Origin: Paracoccaceae bacterium
Lineage (GTDB): Bacteria > Pseudomonadota > Alphaproteobacteria > Rhodobacterales > Rhodobacteraceae
Assembly: GCA_026419405.1 (NCBI GenBank)
Contig: JANZZL010000017.1
Coordinates: 1 to 61,678 of the forward strand
Direction of reading: 5' to 3'
Length of the DNA stretch: 61,678 nt
Part shown: positions 1 to 8,892 of the stretch, piece after piece
Position numbering within the stretch: the stretch's first letter is position 1
Layout of the letters: each line of letters starts with the position of its first letter
The notes under the pieces: model-generated
Database searches by the model: none
Seen by the model: the letters and a program-made list of their open reading frames with translations, nothing else
What the model was told of the DNA's origin: nothing
Position numbers and translations under genes: made by a program

Positions 1-67
1 TCGTGCCTGCGCTGCGGCCCGGGCCGGGAGCGCCCGCCGCAGCCGGGCCGGATGGGCGGGGCCGGAG

Positions 68-853
68 TCAGTTCCGCGCCACGGGCGCGCCGCCCGGCGC
101 CCCCGGCACCCCAGGTGCGCCAGTCGGCCGGGCGTCGCCCACGATCATGCTGGCAAGCTCGCGGATCAGCTTGCGGCGCATCGTCGGCCCGAAGTCGCGG
201 AAGTCGTCGGCCGTCTCCACGAAGGCGCCCGGCCCCCTGATCACGCGGTTGCGGTAGTAGGCCGTGAGCGCGCCCATCCGGTTGGGGTTGAGCGCGTGGT
301 CGATCGGGAAGTCGGCGCCGATCACCAGCCCGTTGATCGTGACTCCGGCAAGCCGCGGGTCGTTGCGCGCCTCCTCCGGGCGCGGCCAGTCATTGTTCTG
401 CCCGTCACCCGAGATGTCGATCGTCCAGCTCGCGCAGGGCGGGCCCTCGGCGATCAGCCCGGCAGCGAAGATCATCGCCGCGCCGATCCCGGTTGTGGTC
501 TGTTCGGGGGGCGCGGGATTCGCCTCGATCATCCCGGCCACGCGGTCGAGCACCGATTCGTCCGTGACCGCCGTCCAGCCGACCACGATGCGCTGGTAGG
601 TCGCGCCCGACCATTCGAACACCGCAAGCCAGACCGGCGCCTCGGGCCGCAGCAGGAACGCCTGCCGGACCTCGACGTCGCGCAGCGCCCAGGCGAGCCC
701 GTCGGACTGGAGACGGTATTCGCGCGGATCGACCGAGGCCGAGACATCGATCGCGAGCACCAGGCCCTGCCGGCAGGCGACCTGCGCGTCCGCGGGTTCC
801 CCAGCGGCGAGGGCGGCAAGCGGCGCGACCGCGAGGGCGAGGCGCCGCGGCAT
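68..853 (-). CDS. DUF1194 von Willebrand factor A-type secreted protein
   Basis: A protein of 261 residues with a short hydrophobic signal-like N-terminus ending in an Ala-rich segment (AAGEPADAQ), so it is probably exported. The mature part opens with LAIDVSASVD, which fits the DxSxS metal-ion-dependent adhesion motif of VWA domains, and SGDGQNND further on is typical of the DUF1194 family. The function of this family is unknown; binding of a partner protein through the VWA fold is the usual inference. The reading frame extends upstream to 952, but that extension is Arg/Pro-rich and precedes the signal peptide, so ATG at 853 is preferred. It is the last gene of a probable operon with the gene at 858-1373 and gloA. 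The C-terminus is Gly/Pro/Ala-rich. Confidence 0.85.
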   Translation of the reverse strand: MPRRLALAVAPLAALAAGEPADAQVACRQGLVLAIDVSASVDPREYRLQSDGLAWALRDVEVRQAFLLRPEAPVWLAVFEWSGATYQRIVVGWTAVTDESVLDRVAGMIEANPAPPEQTTTGIGAAMIFAAGLIAEGPPCASWTIDISGDGQNNDWPRPEEARNDPRLAGVTINGLVIGADFPIDHALNPNRMGALTAYYRNRVIRGPGAFVETADDFRDFGPTMRRKLIRELASMIVGDARPTGAPGVPGAPGGAPVARN

Positions 854-857
854 CGGC

Positions 858-1373
858 TCAGCCCCGGCCGCCGGCCGGGAACGGGCCGCCCGGCTCCGGC
901 CCCGGCAGCCCGCGCCCGCGCCTGCGGCGGATCGCGGGCGGAACATCCGCATCGGTGCGCGCGGGCATGGCGCGGGCGCCGGGGCCGCGGATCACCTCCG
1001 CCGCGCGGCGGACCGCGCCGTCGGCCTCCTGCCCGCCGACCGCGGGCCCCTCGAGCACGATCTTGCCGATGTCGTCCCGCGCGCAGACCCGCCCCGGCGC
1101 TGGCCCGCCGTTGCTGCGCCCATCCCCTGCGCGGTCGCGCCTGCGCGCCGGACGGGCCGGCGCCGCGCCGATCGCGCTCGGCTCCCGGGGGCCGTGGTTG
1201 CCGCCCGGCGCCCCGGCCATTCCGTCGAGACGGGCGCCCCCTCCGACCGGAAGCCGGTCCGGCAGGTGCCGCTGGCGCTGCCGCCCGCCCCGCTCGGACA
1301 CGGCGGGCCCCGGCGCCAGCCGGCAGGCCTCGGCCGGCGCCGCCGTCGGCCCGAGCGGTGCCGGCACCCTCAC
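858..1373 (-). CDS. Unrecognised Arg/Pro/Gly-rich protein between gloA and the DUF1194 gene
   Basis: A frame of 171 codons starts with GTG overlapping the gloA stop by 4 bases (GTGA) and ends 4 bases before the DUF1194 start. Third codon positions are almost all G or C, as in the neighbouring genes, most clearly in the last 80 codons. That and the coupled start are the reasons to believe it. I recognise no domain. The central part (RDDIGKIVLEGPAVGGQEAD) looks like ordinary folded protein, while both ends are Arg/Pro/Gly-rich and probably disordered. No signal peptide or membrane segment is visible. An internal ATG near residue 52 is a possible alternative start. It could still be a chance open frame in GC-rich DNA. 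Confidence 0.42.
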   Translation of the reverse strand: MRVPAPLGPTAAPAEACRLAPGPAVSERGGRQRQRHLPDRLPVGGGARLDGMAGAPGGNHGPREPSAIGAAPARPARRRDRAGDGRSNGGPAPGRVCARDDIGKIVLEGPAVGGQEADGAVRRAAEVIRGPGARAMPARTDADVPPAIRRRRGRGLPGPEPGGPFPAGGRG

Positions 1374-1798
1374 CAATGCCCGACCGAGGGCATCGAGGCC
1401 CAGGGCTCCCGCGGTGGCAGGGCCTCGCCCATCTGGAGAAGCTCCACCGAGATGTTGTCGGGCGACCGCACGAAGGCCATGCGCCCGTCGCGCGGGGGCC
1501 GGTTGATCGTCACGCCGTTGGCCTGAAGGTGCGCGCACATCGCGTAGATGTCCTCGACCGCATAGGCGAGGTGCCCGAAGTGCCGGCTGTCCGACGGCAG
1601 GCCCGGGTCGCCGTCCCAGTTGTAGGTGAGCTCCACCGGGCATTCCGGCTGCCCCGGCGGCGCCATGAACACCAGCGTGAAGCGCCCGGCCTCGTTGTCG
1701 TAGCGGCGCGTCTCCTCCAGCCCGAGCAGGCGGTAGAAGGCGATCGACTTCTCCAGGTCCAGCACGCGGACCATCGTGTGCAGGTAGCGGATCTTCAA
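1370..1798 (-). CDS. gloA: Lactoylglutathione lyase (glyoxalase I)
   Basis: A protein of 142 residues of the vicinal-oxygen-chelate fold. Glyoxalase I converts the hemithioacetal of methylglyoxal and glutathione to S-lactoylglutathione in the cytoplasm. Family features visible are the start KIRYLHTMVRVLDLEKSIAF with its metal-ligand His, the central LTYNWD, the FGHLAYAVEDI stretch with the second His, and NISVELLQ with the Glu ligand near the end. Length matches the bacterial short form. The start is TTG at 1798: an ATG five bases upstream is out of frame, and GGGAGGA lies at good spacing before the TTG. Its stop overlaps the start of the next gene by 4 bases, so it probably leads a three-gene operon with the DUF1194 gene. 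Confidence 0.93.
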   Translation of the reverse strand: MKIRYLHTMVRVLDLEKSIAFYRLLGLEETRRYDNEAGRFTLVFMAPPGQPECPVELTYNWDGDPGLPSDSRHFGHLAYAVEDIYAMCAHLQANGVTINRPPRDGRMAFVRSPDNISVELLQMGEALPPREPWASMPSVGHW

Positions 1799-1870
1799 GG
1801 CATCCTCCCGTGTCCGGCACGAGAGCCTAGCACGGCCGGCGTGCGCTGCCAGCCCACCGCCATCTGGTGG

Positions 1871-1899
1871 TTCACGGGTCTAGCGCCCCAATCTATAGT
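1871..1899 (+). promoter_or_regulatory. Probable sigma-70 promoter of thyX
   Basis: TTCACG and TATAGT are separated by 17 bases and lie 36 bases before the chosen thyX start. The -10 element matches five of six consensus positions. The region is divergent from gloA. No other control element is evident. Confidence 0.5.
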
Positions 1900-1934
1900 G
1901 GGTGTCCGACTCATCCCTGCCGAAGGATGCCGCC

Positions 1935-2843
1935 ATGCCCCTCACCCCCGAGCAGTTCGCCGAGATCGAGGCGCTCCGCGCCGCGCCGCGCCCGACGCTG
2001 CGCGCGGTGTCCGAGGGCATGGAGGCCCATCTCTACCGCGCGCACGAGGTGCTCGACCACGGCTTCGTCCGGGTGATCGACTACATGGGCGACGACGCGG
2101 CCATCGTGCAGGCCGCGCGCGTCAGCTACGGCGCCGGCACGAAGCATGTCTCGAACGACGAGGGGCTGATCCGCTACCTGATGCGGCACTGGCATTCCAC
2201 CCCCTTCGAGATGTGCGAGATCAAGCTGCATGTGAAGCTGCCGGTCTTCGTCGCCCGCCAGTGGATCCGCCACCGGACCGCCAACGTGAACGAATACTCC
2301 GCGCGCTACTCGATCCTCGACCGGGAGTTCTACATCCCCGCGCCCGAGGCGCTCGCCGCGCAGTCCACCGTGAACAACCAGGGTCGGGGCGCGCTGCTCC
2401 AGGGCGAGGAGGCGGCGCGGGTGCTCGAGATCCTGAAGGGCGACGCGGCGCGCTGCTACGACCACTACGAGCAGATGCTCTCGCAGGAGGGCCAGCAGGG
2501 CCTGGCGCGGGAACTCGCGCGAATGAACCTGCCGATGAACGTCTACACCCAGTGGTACTGGAAGACCGACCTGCACAACCTCTTCCACTTCCTCAGGCTG
2601 CGGGGCGACGTCCACGCGCAGTACGAGATCCGCGTCTATGCCGAGGCGATCGGCCGCATCGTGAAGGACTGGGTGCCGCTCGCCTGGAAGGCGTTCGAGG
2701 ACTACCGCCTGGGCGGCGTGACGCTCTCCGCGAAGGCGGTGGACTGCCTCAGGCGCCGCCTTGCGGGGCAGGAGGTCACGCAGGAGACCTCGGGCATGAG
2801 CAAGGGCGAGTGGCGGGAGTTCGCCGCGGTCTGGGGGGAATAG
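1935..2843 (+). CDS. thyX: FAD-dependent thymidylate synthase ThyX
   Basis: The flavin-dependent thymidylate synthase methylates dUMP to dTMP with methylene-tetrahydrofolate and NAD(P)H, in place of ThyA. The signature RHR-x5-E-x-S-x-RYS is present at residues 112-126. The length of 302 residues fits alphaproteobacterial ThyX, which is longer than the roughly 220-residue enzymes of other phyla. GTG at 1902 would add 11 residues, but ATG at 1935 has AAGGA seven bases upstream and is preferred. A plausible promoter lies at 1871-1899. The next gene begins 2 bases after the stop and is probably cotranscribed. Confidence 0.95.
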   Translation: MPLTPEQFAEIEALRAAPRPTLRAVSEGMEAHLYRAHEVLDHGFVRVIDYMGDDAAIVQAARVSYGAGTKHVSNDEGLIRYLMRHWHSTPFEMCEIKLHVKLPVFVARQWIRHRTANVNEYSARYSILDREFYIPAPEALAAQSTVNNQGRGALLQGEEAARVLEILKGDAARCYDHYEQMLSQEGQQGLARELARMNLPMNVYTQWYWKTDLHNLFHFLRLRGDVHAQYEIRVYAEAIGRIVKDWVPLAWKAFEDYRLGGVTLSAKAVDCLRRRLAGQEVTQETSGMSKGEWREFAAVWGE

Positions 2844-2845
2844 AG

Positions 2846-3469
2846 ATGCTGATGTCCTTCTGGAACAGCGTGACGGAACCGCAGGCGATCATCGTCTCCA
2901 CGCTGCTCACGATGATCGCCGGTCTGGTTGCGATCGTCATCGGGTCGCGGTTCTTCCAGGGGAAGGTCGCGACGCTGGAACAGGCCATGGCCACCGCGAG
3001 CGGCCAGATCGAGCAGCACATCCGGAATCTGGAGAAGGCTCTGGCAGAGATCGAGGAGCTCGCCATCACCAGCAGCGAGCGGCTTGCCGCGATCAGCGGC
3101 AGGGAGGCGAACGGCGAGGCGAACGGCGCGCTGCGGCTCGAGCCCGACAGGCCCGACGGCAAGCGCGGGCCGCTGACGCCGTCGGACAGGCTGCGCGCAG
3201 CCTGGGAGACCGTCCGCGATGCGATCGAGGCGCAGGCCTCCGACCGGAGCATCGATCCGAGGCGCCGCGCGAAATACTCCCGGATCGATCGCCGCAACTA
3301 CGCCGATCTGGTGAAGGCCATGTCGGAGGATGGCGAGATCCGGGGCCCGCGCAACCTGGCCGAGGAGTGGAAGAAGGCCATCGCCCTTCGGTATTCGTTC
3401 CGCAACGGGCAGCGGAAACCGACCGACGCGGATGCGGCCGAGATGGAAAGGATCGCAGCCCTGGTCTGA
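2846..3469 (+). CDS. Membrane-anchored coiled-coil protein of unknown function
   Basis: A protein of 207 residues that I do not recognise. Residues 15-35 (IIVSTLLTMIAGLVAIVIGS) form one membrane helix. Residues 40-85 are a heptad-like coiled coil rich in Glu, Ala and Leu. After a charged linker, a soluble C-terminal half rich in Arg follows (DRLRAAWETVRDAIEAQASD and later SRIDRRNYADLVKAM). The topology is likely a short periplasmic N-terminus with the bulk in the cytoplasm. It starts 2 bases after the thyX stop with GGGGGAA upstream, so it is translationally linked to thyX. Nothing in it suggests a role in nucleotide metabolism, and the link may be only positional. Confidence 0.8.
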   Translation: MLMSFWNSVTEPQAIIVSTLLTMIAGLVAIVIGSRFFQGKVATLEQAMATASGQIEQHIRNLEKALAEIEELAITSSERLAAISGREANGEANGALRLEPDRPDGKRGPLTPSDRLRAAWETVRDAIEAQASDRSIDPRRRAKYSRIDRRNYADLVKAMSEDGEIRGPRNLAEEWKKAIALRYSFRNGQRKPTDADAAEMERIAALV

Positions 3470-3599
3470 GGGCAGGGGCCGGCCGGGCCGGCGCGCCCTG
3501 CCTGCCGGCCCCTCCGCGGCAGGTCGCCGCGGACCCGGTGTCGCGGGAACCGCCCGACGTTCCCCGGCACTTCCTTGAACGAACCGGATGGAGGCACGC

Positions 3600-3920
3600 A
3601 TGGAGATCCAGCTCAACACCGCGAACGGGATCCGCACGGGCGAGGCCCTCGAGGCCGCCGTGCGGCAAGAGCTCGAGCACACGCTCGGCCGCTTCGCCGG
3701 CCGGCTGACGCGCATCGAGGTGCACCTGAGCGACCAGAACTCGCCCGCCAAGGGCGGGGCCGACGACATCCGCTGCACGCTGGAGGCCCGGCCGGAGGGG
3801 CTGCGCCCCGTGGCCGTGAGCCACGATGCGGCCCGGATCGCCGAGGCGCTGCGCGGCGCGGCGCAGAAGCTTGCGCGGGCGCTCGAGGCGGAATTCGGCA
3901 AGCTCGACCGTCGCCGCTGA
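3600..3920 (+). CDS. HPF/RaiA-like ribosome-associated protein
   Basis: A protein of 106 residues resembling the short ribosome-hibernation proteins of the sigma-54 modulation/RaiA family, which bind the 30S decoding site in slow growth. Family-like stretches are RIEVHLSDQNSPAKGGADDI and RCTLEARPEGLRPVAVSHDA, followed by a C-terminal helix with many Ala and Arg residues. No long-form dimerisation domain is present. ATG at 3588 is possible, but GGAGG at 3590-3594 lies five bases before ATG at 3600, which decides the start. It stands alone, 130 bases after the thyX operon. Confidence 0.75.
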   Translation: MEIQLNTANGIRTGEALEAAVRQELEHTLGRFAGRLTRIEVHLSDQNSPAKGGADDIRCTLEARPEGLRPVAVSHDAARIAEALRGAAQKLARALEAEFGKLDRRR

Positions 3921-4447
3921 GCGGTCAGCGGCAGAGCCTGCGGATCACGGGAAGGGGCGCGGGTCACGCGAGGGATCACCCGCAGACGGCGCCGTCCCCG
4001 CAGACACCCGCCCCACCTCGGGCTCCGCGGGAACAAGCTCCCAATACGCGATCACTCGTTACGCTCGGCAATCAGACTCGGACAAACACGCTCGACCAAC
4101 ACCGCCACTCTACGACGTTCGCGTCTCTGCCACCACGTGGCTTTACGGACAGGTAAGGTTGCCAGAGGGTTCCCAGTCGCCGCCCGCCTCCCCGATTGAT
4201 GCCTCCTCGTGCACGGCTCGCGGGCCGGGCGCGGGCGGGCCGCCCGGCGCTCGGGCCCCACCCCGTTGCGCGCGGCGCGCGGCCCAAGCGGGGGTGGCTG
4301 CCCGGCCGACGGACGACCCCCGGCGCCATCGGCCGGAGATTCGCCCCATCCGTCATCCGCGCGGACCGGCCGCCGGCCGGTTCGGCAGGGCCGGAACGCA
4401 AGCGGCCCGCCCGAGGGCGGGCCGCAGCACTGCCGGAAGCGGCCGGC
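3921..4447. other. Intergenic stretch between the RaiA-like gene and cspA, containing a lower-GC segment
   Basis: No frame here looks coding on either strand. The outer parts are GC-rich. Positions 4029-4174 (146 bases) are about 58% GC by my count, well below the surrounding sequence. The segment begins GGGAAC and ends GTTCCC, so its ends can pair, and it holds a small hairpin GCCAC-GTG-GTGGC on the minus strand. This could be a small RNA gene or a remnant of transferred DNA. I cannot assign it to a known RNA family. The cspA terminator lies at 4402-4425. Confidence 0.35.
4402..4425 (-). terminator. Hairpin terminator of cspA
   Basis: A 10-base-pair GC stem with a four-base loop (GCGGCCCGCC, loop, GGCGGGCCGC) lies 22 bases after the cspA stop and is followed on the minus strand by TTGCGTT. 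The T-tract is short, as is usual in GC-rich alphaproteobacteria. Confidence 0.6.
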
Positions 4448-4654
4448 TCAGAGCAGCTTCAGGTCGGCGGCCGAGGACCGCCCGTCACGCCCCGACTGAA
4501 GCTCGTAGGAAATCTTCTGGTTGTCGTTCAGGCCCTTGAGGCCCGCCCGCTCGACCGCCGAGATATGGACGAACACGTCCTTCCCGCCGTCGTCCGGGGC
4601 GATGAAGCCGTAGCCCTTGGTCGAGTTGAACCATTTCACGGTGCCTGTCGGCAT
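4448..4654 (-). CDS. cspA: Cold-shock domain protein
   Basis: A protein of 68 residues, the length of a single cold-shock domain. It binds single-stranded RNA or DNA and relieves mRNA structure. Both nucleic-acid motifs are present: KGYGFI (RNP1) and DVFVHIS (RNP2), with the usual N-terminal GTVKWFNSTKG. The frame stays open further upstream, but ATG at 4654 begins the domain and has AAGGAGA about 9 bases upstream. It has its own terminator and is separated by about 150 bases from bufC, so it is probably monocistronic. The 'A' in the symbol is nominal, because genomes of this group carry several paralogues. Confidence 0.92.
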   Translation of the reverse strand: MPTGTVKWFNSTKGYGFIAPDDGGKDVFVHISAVERAGLKGLNDNQKISYELQSGRDGRSSAADLKLL

Positions 4655-4802
4655 GGTTCCGCGTCTCCTTCTTCGGTTTCCCCCGGGGCGACATGCCACA
4701 GGGGGGCGGCCAGGTCTTCCAAGTCATCCGGCGCCTTCGGGAAGGAGGCGGTCGTGAAAGTCTGAGTTCGCGCCGGGAAGGATGGCGCAAACGGGGAAAA
4801 AT

Positions 4803-5585
4803 TCAAGGGTTTCGGCGGGCCTCAGCGGAATCGTGCAAGGCCGGCCCGCCGTCCGCCCGGTGCAGGGCGGTGATCGCGCCGCGCGCGAGCAGCAGGGCGA
4901 TGGTGGGCGCGGGGTCCTGCGCCGGGCCCTGGGCGGCGGCCGCCGCGGCGAGCGTCGCGCCCCGGTCGAGCGCCTCCACGAAGGCGGCGCCGCCGGGCGG
5001 CAGCAGGTCCACGTGCGGATCGAAGCCCGGCCGCGTCACCAGCACGTCCTCCGGCCCGGTTCCGGGCATCGGCGCATCCGCCCGGGTGTTGAAGCGCCAG
5101 ATCCCGAAGAGCGGCGCCGCCGAGCGGATCACGCAGACGGCCGGTGCCAGCGTCACCCTGGCCGCCGCGAGGTCGGCCGGCGCGGGCAGATCGCCCGGGG
5201 CGAGCGGCGCGGCGTCGGCGGCGTGGTAGGCCCGGCGCAGCGCGTTCTCCAGCCGCGCGACGTCGGGCAGGTAGCCCAGATGCGCCACCGGCGGGAAGCC
5301 CGCAAGGAACTCGGGCATCGCCGCGCCGTAGTCGGCGAGACAGGGGCTCTGCGGCGGATGCGCGCGCAGGAAGACCCCGGCCATGGCCCGGAAGAAGTCG
5401 TCGCCGACGATCCGGCGCAGGATCGGGAAGGCGGCCTCGAGCGCCTCGGTCAGCCCGACTGCCACGTTGTTGCGGTAGACCGCGAAGCGGCGGGCCGCAG
5501 GGCCGCCGCCGGGTCCGACAAGGCCCGCGGGGACCGCGGCCGCCGGGTCGAGCAGGGCCCGCCGGAACGCCCCCTGACCGGTCAT
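4803..5585 (-). CDS. bufC: BufC/HvfC-like putative partner protein for bufferin maturation (DUF2063)
   Basis: A protein of 260 residues with the DUF2063 N-terminal domain: [20 protein letters not shown] and [16 protein letters not shown] are typical. In described bufferin operons this protein partners the MNIO enzyme BufB and is thought to help present the precursor peptide. Its ATG overlaps the bufB stop by 4 bases (ATGA), which means translational coupling and identifies the start. The frame extends 27 residues upstream, but that part lies inside bufB. It is the last gene of the bufA-bufB-bufC operon. The C-terminal half, rich in Ala and Pro, is less conserved. A DNA-binding role sometimes attached to DUF2063 is not supported by context here. 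Confidence 0.85.
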   Translation of the reverse strand: MTGQGAFRRALLDPAAAVPAGLVGPGGGPAARRFAVYRNNVAVGLTEALEAAFPILRRIVGDDFFRAMAGVFLRAHPPQSPCLADYGAAMPEFLAGFPPVAHLGYLPDVARLENALRRAYHAADAAPLAPGDLPAPADLAAARVTLAPAVCVIRSAAPLFGIWRFNTRADAPMPGTGPEDVLVTRPGFDPHVDLLPPGGAAFVEALDRGATLAAAAAAQGPAQDPAPTIALLLARGAITALHRADGGPALHDSAEARRNP

Positions 5586-6466
5586 GCCCGCGCCCCCACC
5601 AGCACCGCGGCCGCGCGCGCCGCCTCGGCCCGCAGCCCGGGCCAGGCCGGCACGTCGCTGTCCCACTCGATGAGCGTCGGCCTGGGTCCGGCGGCGGCGA
5701 TGACCTCGCCGTAGAGCGCCCAGACCGGATCGGCCACCGGTGCCGCGTGGCTGTCGATCAGCAGGGCCGCGCCGGTCTCGTCGGCCTCGGCCGCATGGCC
5801 GCCGAGGTGGATCTCGCCGACGAGGCCAAGCGGGAAGGCCGCGATGTAGGCGCGCGGATCGGTGCCGAGGTTCGTCGCCGAGACGAAGACGTTGTTGACG
5901 TCGAGCAGCAGGCCGCAGCCGGTGCGGTGGGCCAGCTCGGCGAGGAAGTCGGTCTCCGACCAGGTGGACTCGGCGAAGGCAAGGTAGCTCGACGGGTTCT
6001 CGAGCAGCATCCGCCGGCCGAGCGCCTCCTGCACCTCGTCGATGTGGCTGGCCACCCGGTCGAGCGTGGCGTCCGTGTAGGGCAGCGGCAGCAGGTCGTT
6101 GAGGTAGGCGCCCTCGTGGCTGGACCAGGCCAGATGCTCGGAGAAGCTCGCCGGGTCGAGCCAGCCGGCGAGGCGCCGGAGCCGGGCGAGATGGTCGGCA
6201 TCAAGCCGCCCCTCGCCGCCGATCGAGAGCCCCACCCCGTGCAGCGAGACCGGAAACCGCTCGGCCAGTGCGCGCAGCTGGGCGAGCGGGCGGCCGCCCG
6301 CGCCCATGTAGTTTTCGGCATGGATCTCGACCCATTCCACCGGGCCGGGCGCCTCGAGAATGTCGGAAAAGTGCTGGGGCTTGAAACCGACGCCGACCCC
6401 TGCGGGCAGGCGGGTCAGGGCCCGTCCGGGCAGCGCGACATCCGCCGATGCGGGCTTCCCGGTCAT
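5582..6466 (-). CDS. bufB: BufB-like multinuclear iron oxidative enzyme (MNIO, DUF692/UPF0276)
   Basis: A protein of 294 residues of the DUF692 TIM-barrel family. MNIO enzymes use two or three iron ions and oxygen to modify cysteines of ribosomally made peptides; BufB converts cysteines of BufA to thiooxazoles. Likely metal ligands and family motifs are [54 protein letters not shown] and LIDSHAAP. It lies 28 bases after bufA and overlaps bufC by 4 bases. Assignment to the bufferin branch rests on the precursor peptide encoded just upstream. Confidence 0.92.
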   Translation of the reverse strand: MTGKPASADVALPGRALTRLPAGVGVGFKPQHFSDILEAPGPVEWVEIHAENYMGAGGRPLAQLRALAERFPVSLHGVGLSIGGEGRLDADHLARLRRLAGWLDPASFSEHLAWSSHEGAYLNDLLPLPYTDATLDRVASHIDEVQEALGRRMLLENPSSYLAFAESTWSETDFLAELAHRTGCGLLLDVNNVFVSATNLGTDPRAYIAAFPLGLVGEIHLGGHAAEADETGAALLIDSHAAPVADPVWALYGEVIAAAGPRPTLIEWDSDVPAWPGLRAEAARAAAVLVGARA

Positions 6467-6494
6467 GGCGGCGCCCCCGGCCGCGGCCCCGACG

Positions 6495-6785
6495 TCAGCC
6501 GGGCAGGTCGCGGTCGAGCGGCTCGAGCGCGCCGGTGCGGCCGCCCGGCAGTTCCATGGTCAGGCAGGTGCCCGCGGGCACGAGCTTCCATGCGTTGCCC
6601 TGATAGTCCACCTTCGACGTGCCGGCGCAGGTGGTGCCGGGCCCCGCGGCGCAGTCGTTCTGCCCGGCAAGGGCGACGCCGTAGCACTTCTCCATCTCCT
6701 GGGCGCCGGCCGGCGCGGCGAAGTGGGCGGCGAAGGCGGCGGCGATCGCGCCGGCGGCGGCGAGGGTTGCGCTCGATTGCGACAT
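6495..6785 (-). CDS. bufA1: BufA1-type bufferin precursor peptide (DUF2282)
   Basis: A protein of 96 residues with an N-terminal signal peptide (about residues 1-29, ending PAGAQ). The mature part has four cysteines at residues 34, 45, 53 and 74 in the DUF2282 contexts [21 protein letters not shown] and PAGTC. Bufferins are exported peptides whose thiooxazole-modified cysteines chelate copper and protect cells from copper stress. The start has GGGGAG six bases upstream. It is the first gene of the operon. No DoxX-type gene, often seen as a fourth member, is present. The 157-base region before it should hold the promoter, but I could not pick a convincing sigma-factor motif. Confidence 0.9.
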   Translation of the reverse strand: MSQSSATLAAAGAIAAAFAAHFAAPAGAQEMEKCYGVALAGQNDCAAGPGTTCAGTSKVDYQGNAWKLVPAGTCLTMELPGGRTGALEPLDRDLPG

Positions 6786-6942
6786 GGCTCACTCCCCGAG
6801 ACCTGGGCGGGCGCGCAGCGGTGGGCGCCCCCGCACTGCCTATACCGCACCGGGCGTCGGGCCGCGTCACGAAGCGGTGAGCGCCGTTCCGTGGCGCGGC
6901 GGCGTTGCAACCCTGCCACCCCGTCGCCGGGGCGGCCGGCCC

Positions 6943-8892
6943 TCAGGCCACGAGGTCGGGCGGCGCGGCCTCGGCGGCAAGACGCGCCACGGCATCCTCG
7001 AGGGTAAGCGTCTCTGTCGCCGTCTCACCCAGCCTGCGCAGCGAGACGCTGCGTTCGGCGACCTCGCGCTGGCCGATCGCGAGGATCACCGGCACCTTGG
7101 CCAGCGAATGTTCCCGCACCTTGTAGTTGATCTTCTCGTTGCGGGTATCCGCCTCGGCGCGCAGCCCACGCGCGACCAGGGCGGCGGTGACCTCGTGCAC
7201 GAAGGGGTCGGCCTCCGACACGATCGAGGCGACCACGACCTGCCGCGGCGCGAGCCACATCGGCAGCCTGCCGGCATAGTTCTCGATCAGGATGCCGATG
7301 AAGCGCTCGAAGCTTCCCAGGATCGCGCGGTGCAGCATGACCGGCCGGTGCTTCTCGCCGTCGGGGCCGACATAGGTCGCGCCCAGCCGTTCGGGCAGCT
7401 GGAAATCGGCCTGGAAGGTGCCGCACTGCCATTCCCGCCCGATCGCGTCGGTCAGCTTGAAGTCGAGCTTGGGGCCGTAGAAGGCGCCTTCGCCGGGGTC
7501 CACCACGTAGTCGTTCCGGACCGTGAGGATCGCCTTCTCCAGCGCCGCCTCGGCCCTGTCCCACTGCGCGTCGGTGCCGATGCGCACCTCGGGCCGGGTC
7601 GAGAGCTTGATGTCGAACTTCGTGAAGCCCATGTCGCGGTAGACGGTCGAGAGCAGGTCGATGAACCGCGCGCATTCGTCGGCGATCTGCTCCTCGGTGC
7701 AGAAGATGTGCGCATCGTCCTGGGTGAAGCCGCGCACCCGCATCAGGCCGTGCAGCGCCCCGTGCGCCTCGTAGCGGTGGCACGAGCCGAATTCGGCAAG
7801 GCGCAGCGGCAGGTCGCGGTAGCTCTTGATGCCCTGGTTGTAGACCTGCACGTGGCAGGGGCAGTTCATCGGCTTGAGCGCATTGACCCGCTTCTCGTTC
7901 GCGTGCTCCTCGTCGATCTCGGTGATGTACATGTTCTCGCGATACTTCTCCCAGTGGCCGGAAGCCTCCCACAGCTTGCGGTCCACCACCTGGGGCGTGC
8001 GGATCTCGCGGTAGCCCGCGGCCTTGAGCCGGCGGCGCATGTAGTCCTCGAGCGTGCGGTAGATCGCCCAGCCGTTGGGGTGCCAGAACACCATGCCGGG
8101 CGCTTCCTCCTGGAAATGGAACAGCTCCATCTCCTTGCCCAGCCGTCGGTGGTCGCGCCTGGCGGCCTCCTCCAGCATGGTGAGGTAGGCCTTGAGGTCG
8201 TCGCGGTTGCGGAAGGCGACGCCGTAGATCCGCTGGAGCATCGGGCGCGAGGAATCGCCGCGCCAGTAGGCGCCCGCCACGTTCATCAGCCGGAAGGCGT
8301 CGGCCGGAAGCTGGCCGGTGTTCTGCAGGTGCGGGCCCCGGCACAGATCCTGCCAGTGGCCGTGCCAGTACATGCGGATCGGCTGGCCCTCGGGGATCGC
8401 CTCGACCAGCTCGACCTTGTAGGGCTCGTTGTTCGCCCGGTAGTAGGCGATGGCGCGCTCGCGGTCCCAGACCTCGGTCGTCACCGGGTCGCGGCGGGCG
8501 ATGATCTCGCGCATCCGCTTCTCGATCAGCCCCAGATCCTCGGGGGTGAAGGGCTCGGCGCGGTCGAAGTCGTAGTACCAGCCGTTCTCGATGACCGGGC
8601 CGATGGTCACCTTCACCTCGGGCCAGATCTCCTGCACGGCGCGCGCCATGACATGGGCGAGGTCGTGGCGGATCAGCTCCAGCGCCGGGCCCTCGTCCTT
8701 CATCGTGTGCAGCACGATCTCGGCATCGGTCTCGATCGGCCAGGCGAGATCCCAGTGCGCGCCGTTCACGCGGGCGGAAATCGCATTCCTCGCCAGCGAG
8801 GGGGCGATCGAGGCGGCGACCTCGGCGGGGGTCGTCCCGGCCGGATAGCGCCGCACGCTGCCATCGGGGAAGGTCAGGGAAATCTCGGCCAT
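6943..8892 (-). CDS. thrS: Threonine-tRNA ligase
   Basis: A full-length class II aminoacyl-tRNA synthetase of 649 residues. Order: an N-terminal TGS domain ([20 protein letters not shown]), the editing domain with [11 protein letters not shown], the catalytic core with [10 protein letters not shown], and the C-terminal anticodon-binding domain (PRQVVVASI). It charges tRNA-Thr and edits mischarged Ser in the cytoplasm. ATG at 8892 has GAGGAG upstream and starts exactly at the TGS domain; the open frame further upstream is not coding-like. No T-box or threonine attenuator is visible in the short leader. It is followed on its strand by the buf operon, 157 bases downstream. Confidence 0.97.
   Translation of the reverse strand: MAEISLTFPDGSVRRYPAGTTPAEVAASIAPSLARNAISARVNGAHWDLAWPIETDAEIVLHTMKDEGPALELIRHDLAHVMARAVQEIWPEVKVTIGPVIENGWYYDFDRAEPFTPEDLGLIEKRMREIIARRDPVTTEVWDRERAIAYYRANNEPYKVELVEAIPEGQPIRMYWHGHWQDLCRGPHLQNTGQLPADAFRLMNVAGAYWRGDSSRPMLQRIYGVAFRNRDDLKAYLTMLEEAARRDHRRLGKEMELFHFQEEAPGMVFWHPNGWAIYRTLEDYMRRRLKAAGYREIRTPQVVDRKLWEASGHWEKYRENMYITEIDEEHANEKRVNALKPMNCPCHVQVYNQGIKSYRDLPLRLAEFGSCHRYEAHGALHGLMRVRGFTQDDAHIFCTEEQIADECARFIDLLSTVYRDMGFTKFDIKLSTRPEVRIGTDAQWDRAEAALEKAILTVRNDYVVDPGEGAFYGPKLDFKLTDAIGREWQCGTFQADFQLPERLGATYVGPDGEKHRPVMLHRAILGSFERFIGILIENYAGRLPMWLAPRQVVVASIVSEADPFVHEVTAALVARGLRAEADTRNEKINYKVREHSLAKVPVILAIGQREVAERSVSLRRLGETATETLTLEDAVARLAAEAAPPDLVA

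Noticed and set aside
296-2845. A very long open frame on the plus strand that would join the gloA/DUF1194 region, thyX and the membrane coiled-coil gene
   Set aside because: Only the last 207 codons have coding character. The earlier part is antisense to DUF1194 and gloA and out of frame with thyX; high GC content suppresses stop codons.
4029-4174. 6S RNA, tmRNA, RNase P or SRP RNA in the lower-GC segment
   Set aside because: None of the conserved core sequences of these RNAs could be found on either strand; only pairing ends and one small hairpin are visible.
6786-6942. An ECF-type promoter (GGAAC near 6888) for the bufferin operon
   Set aside because: The GGAAC is present on the minus strand, but no CGTT-type or other -10 partner occurs at 16-17 bases spacing.
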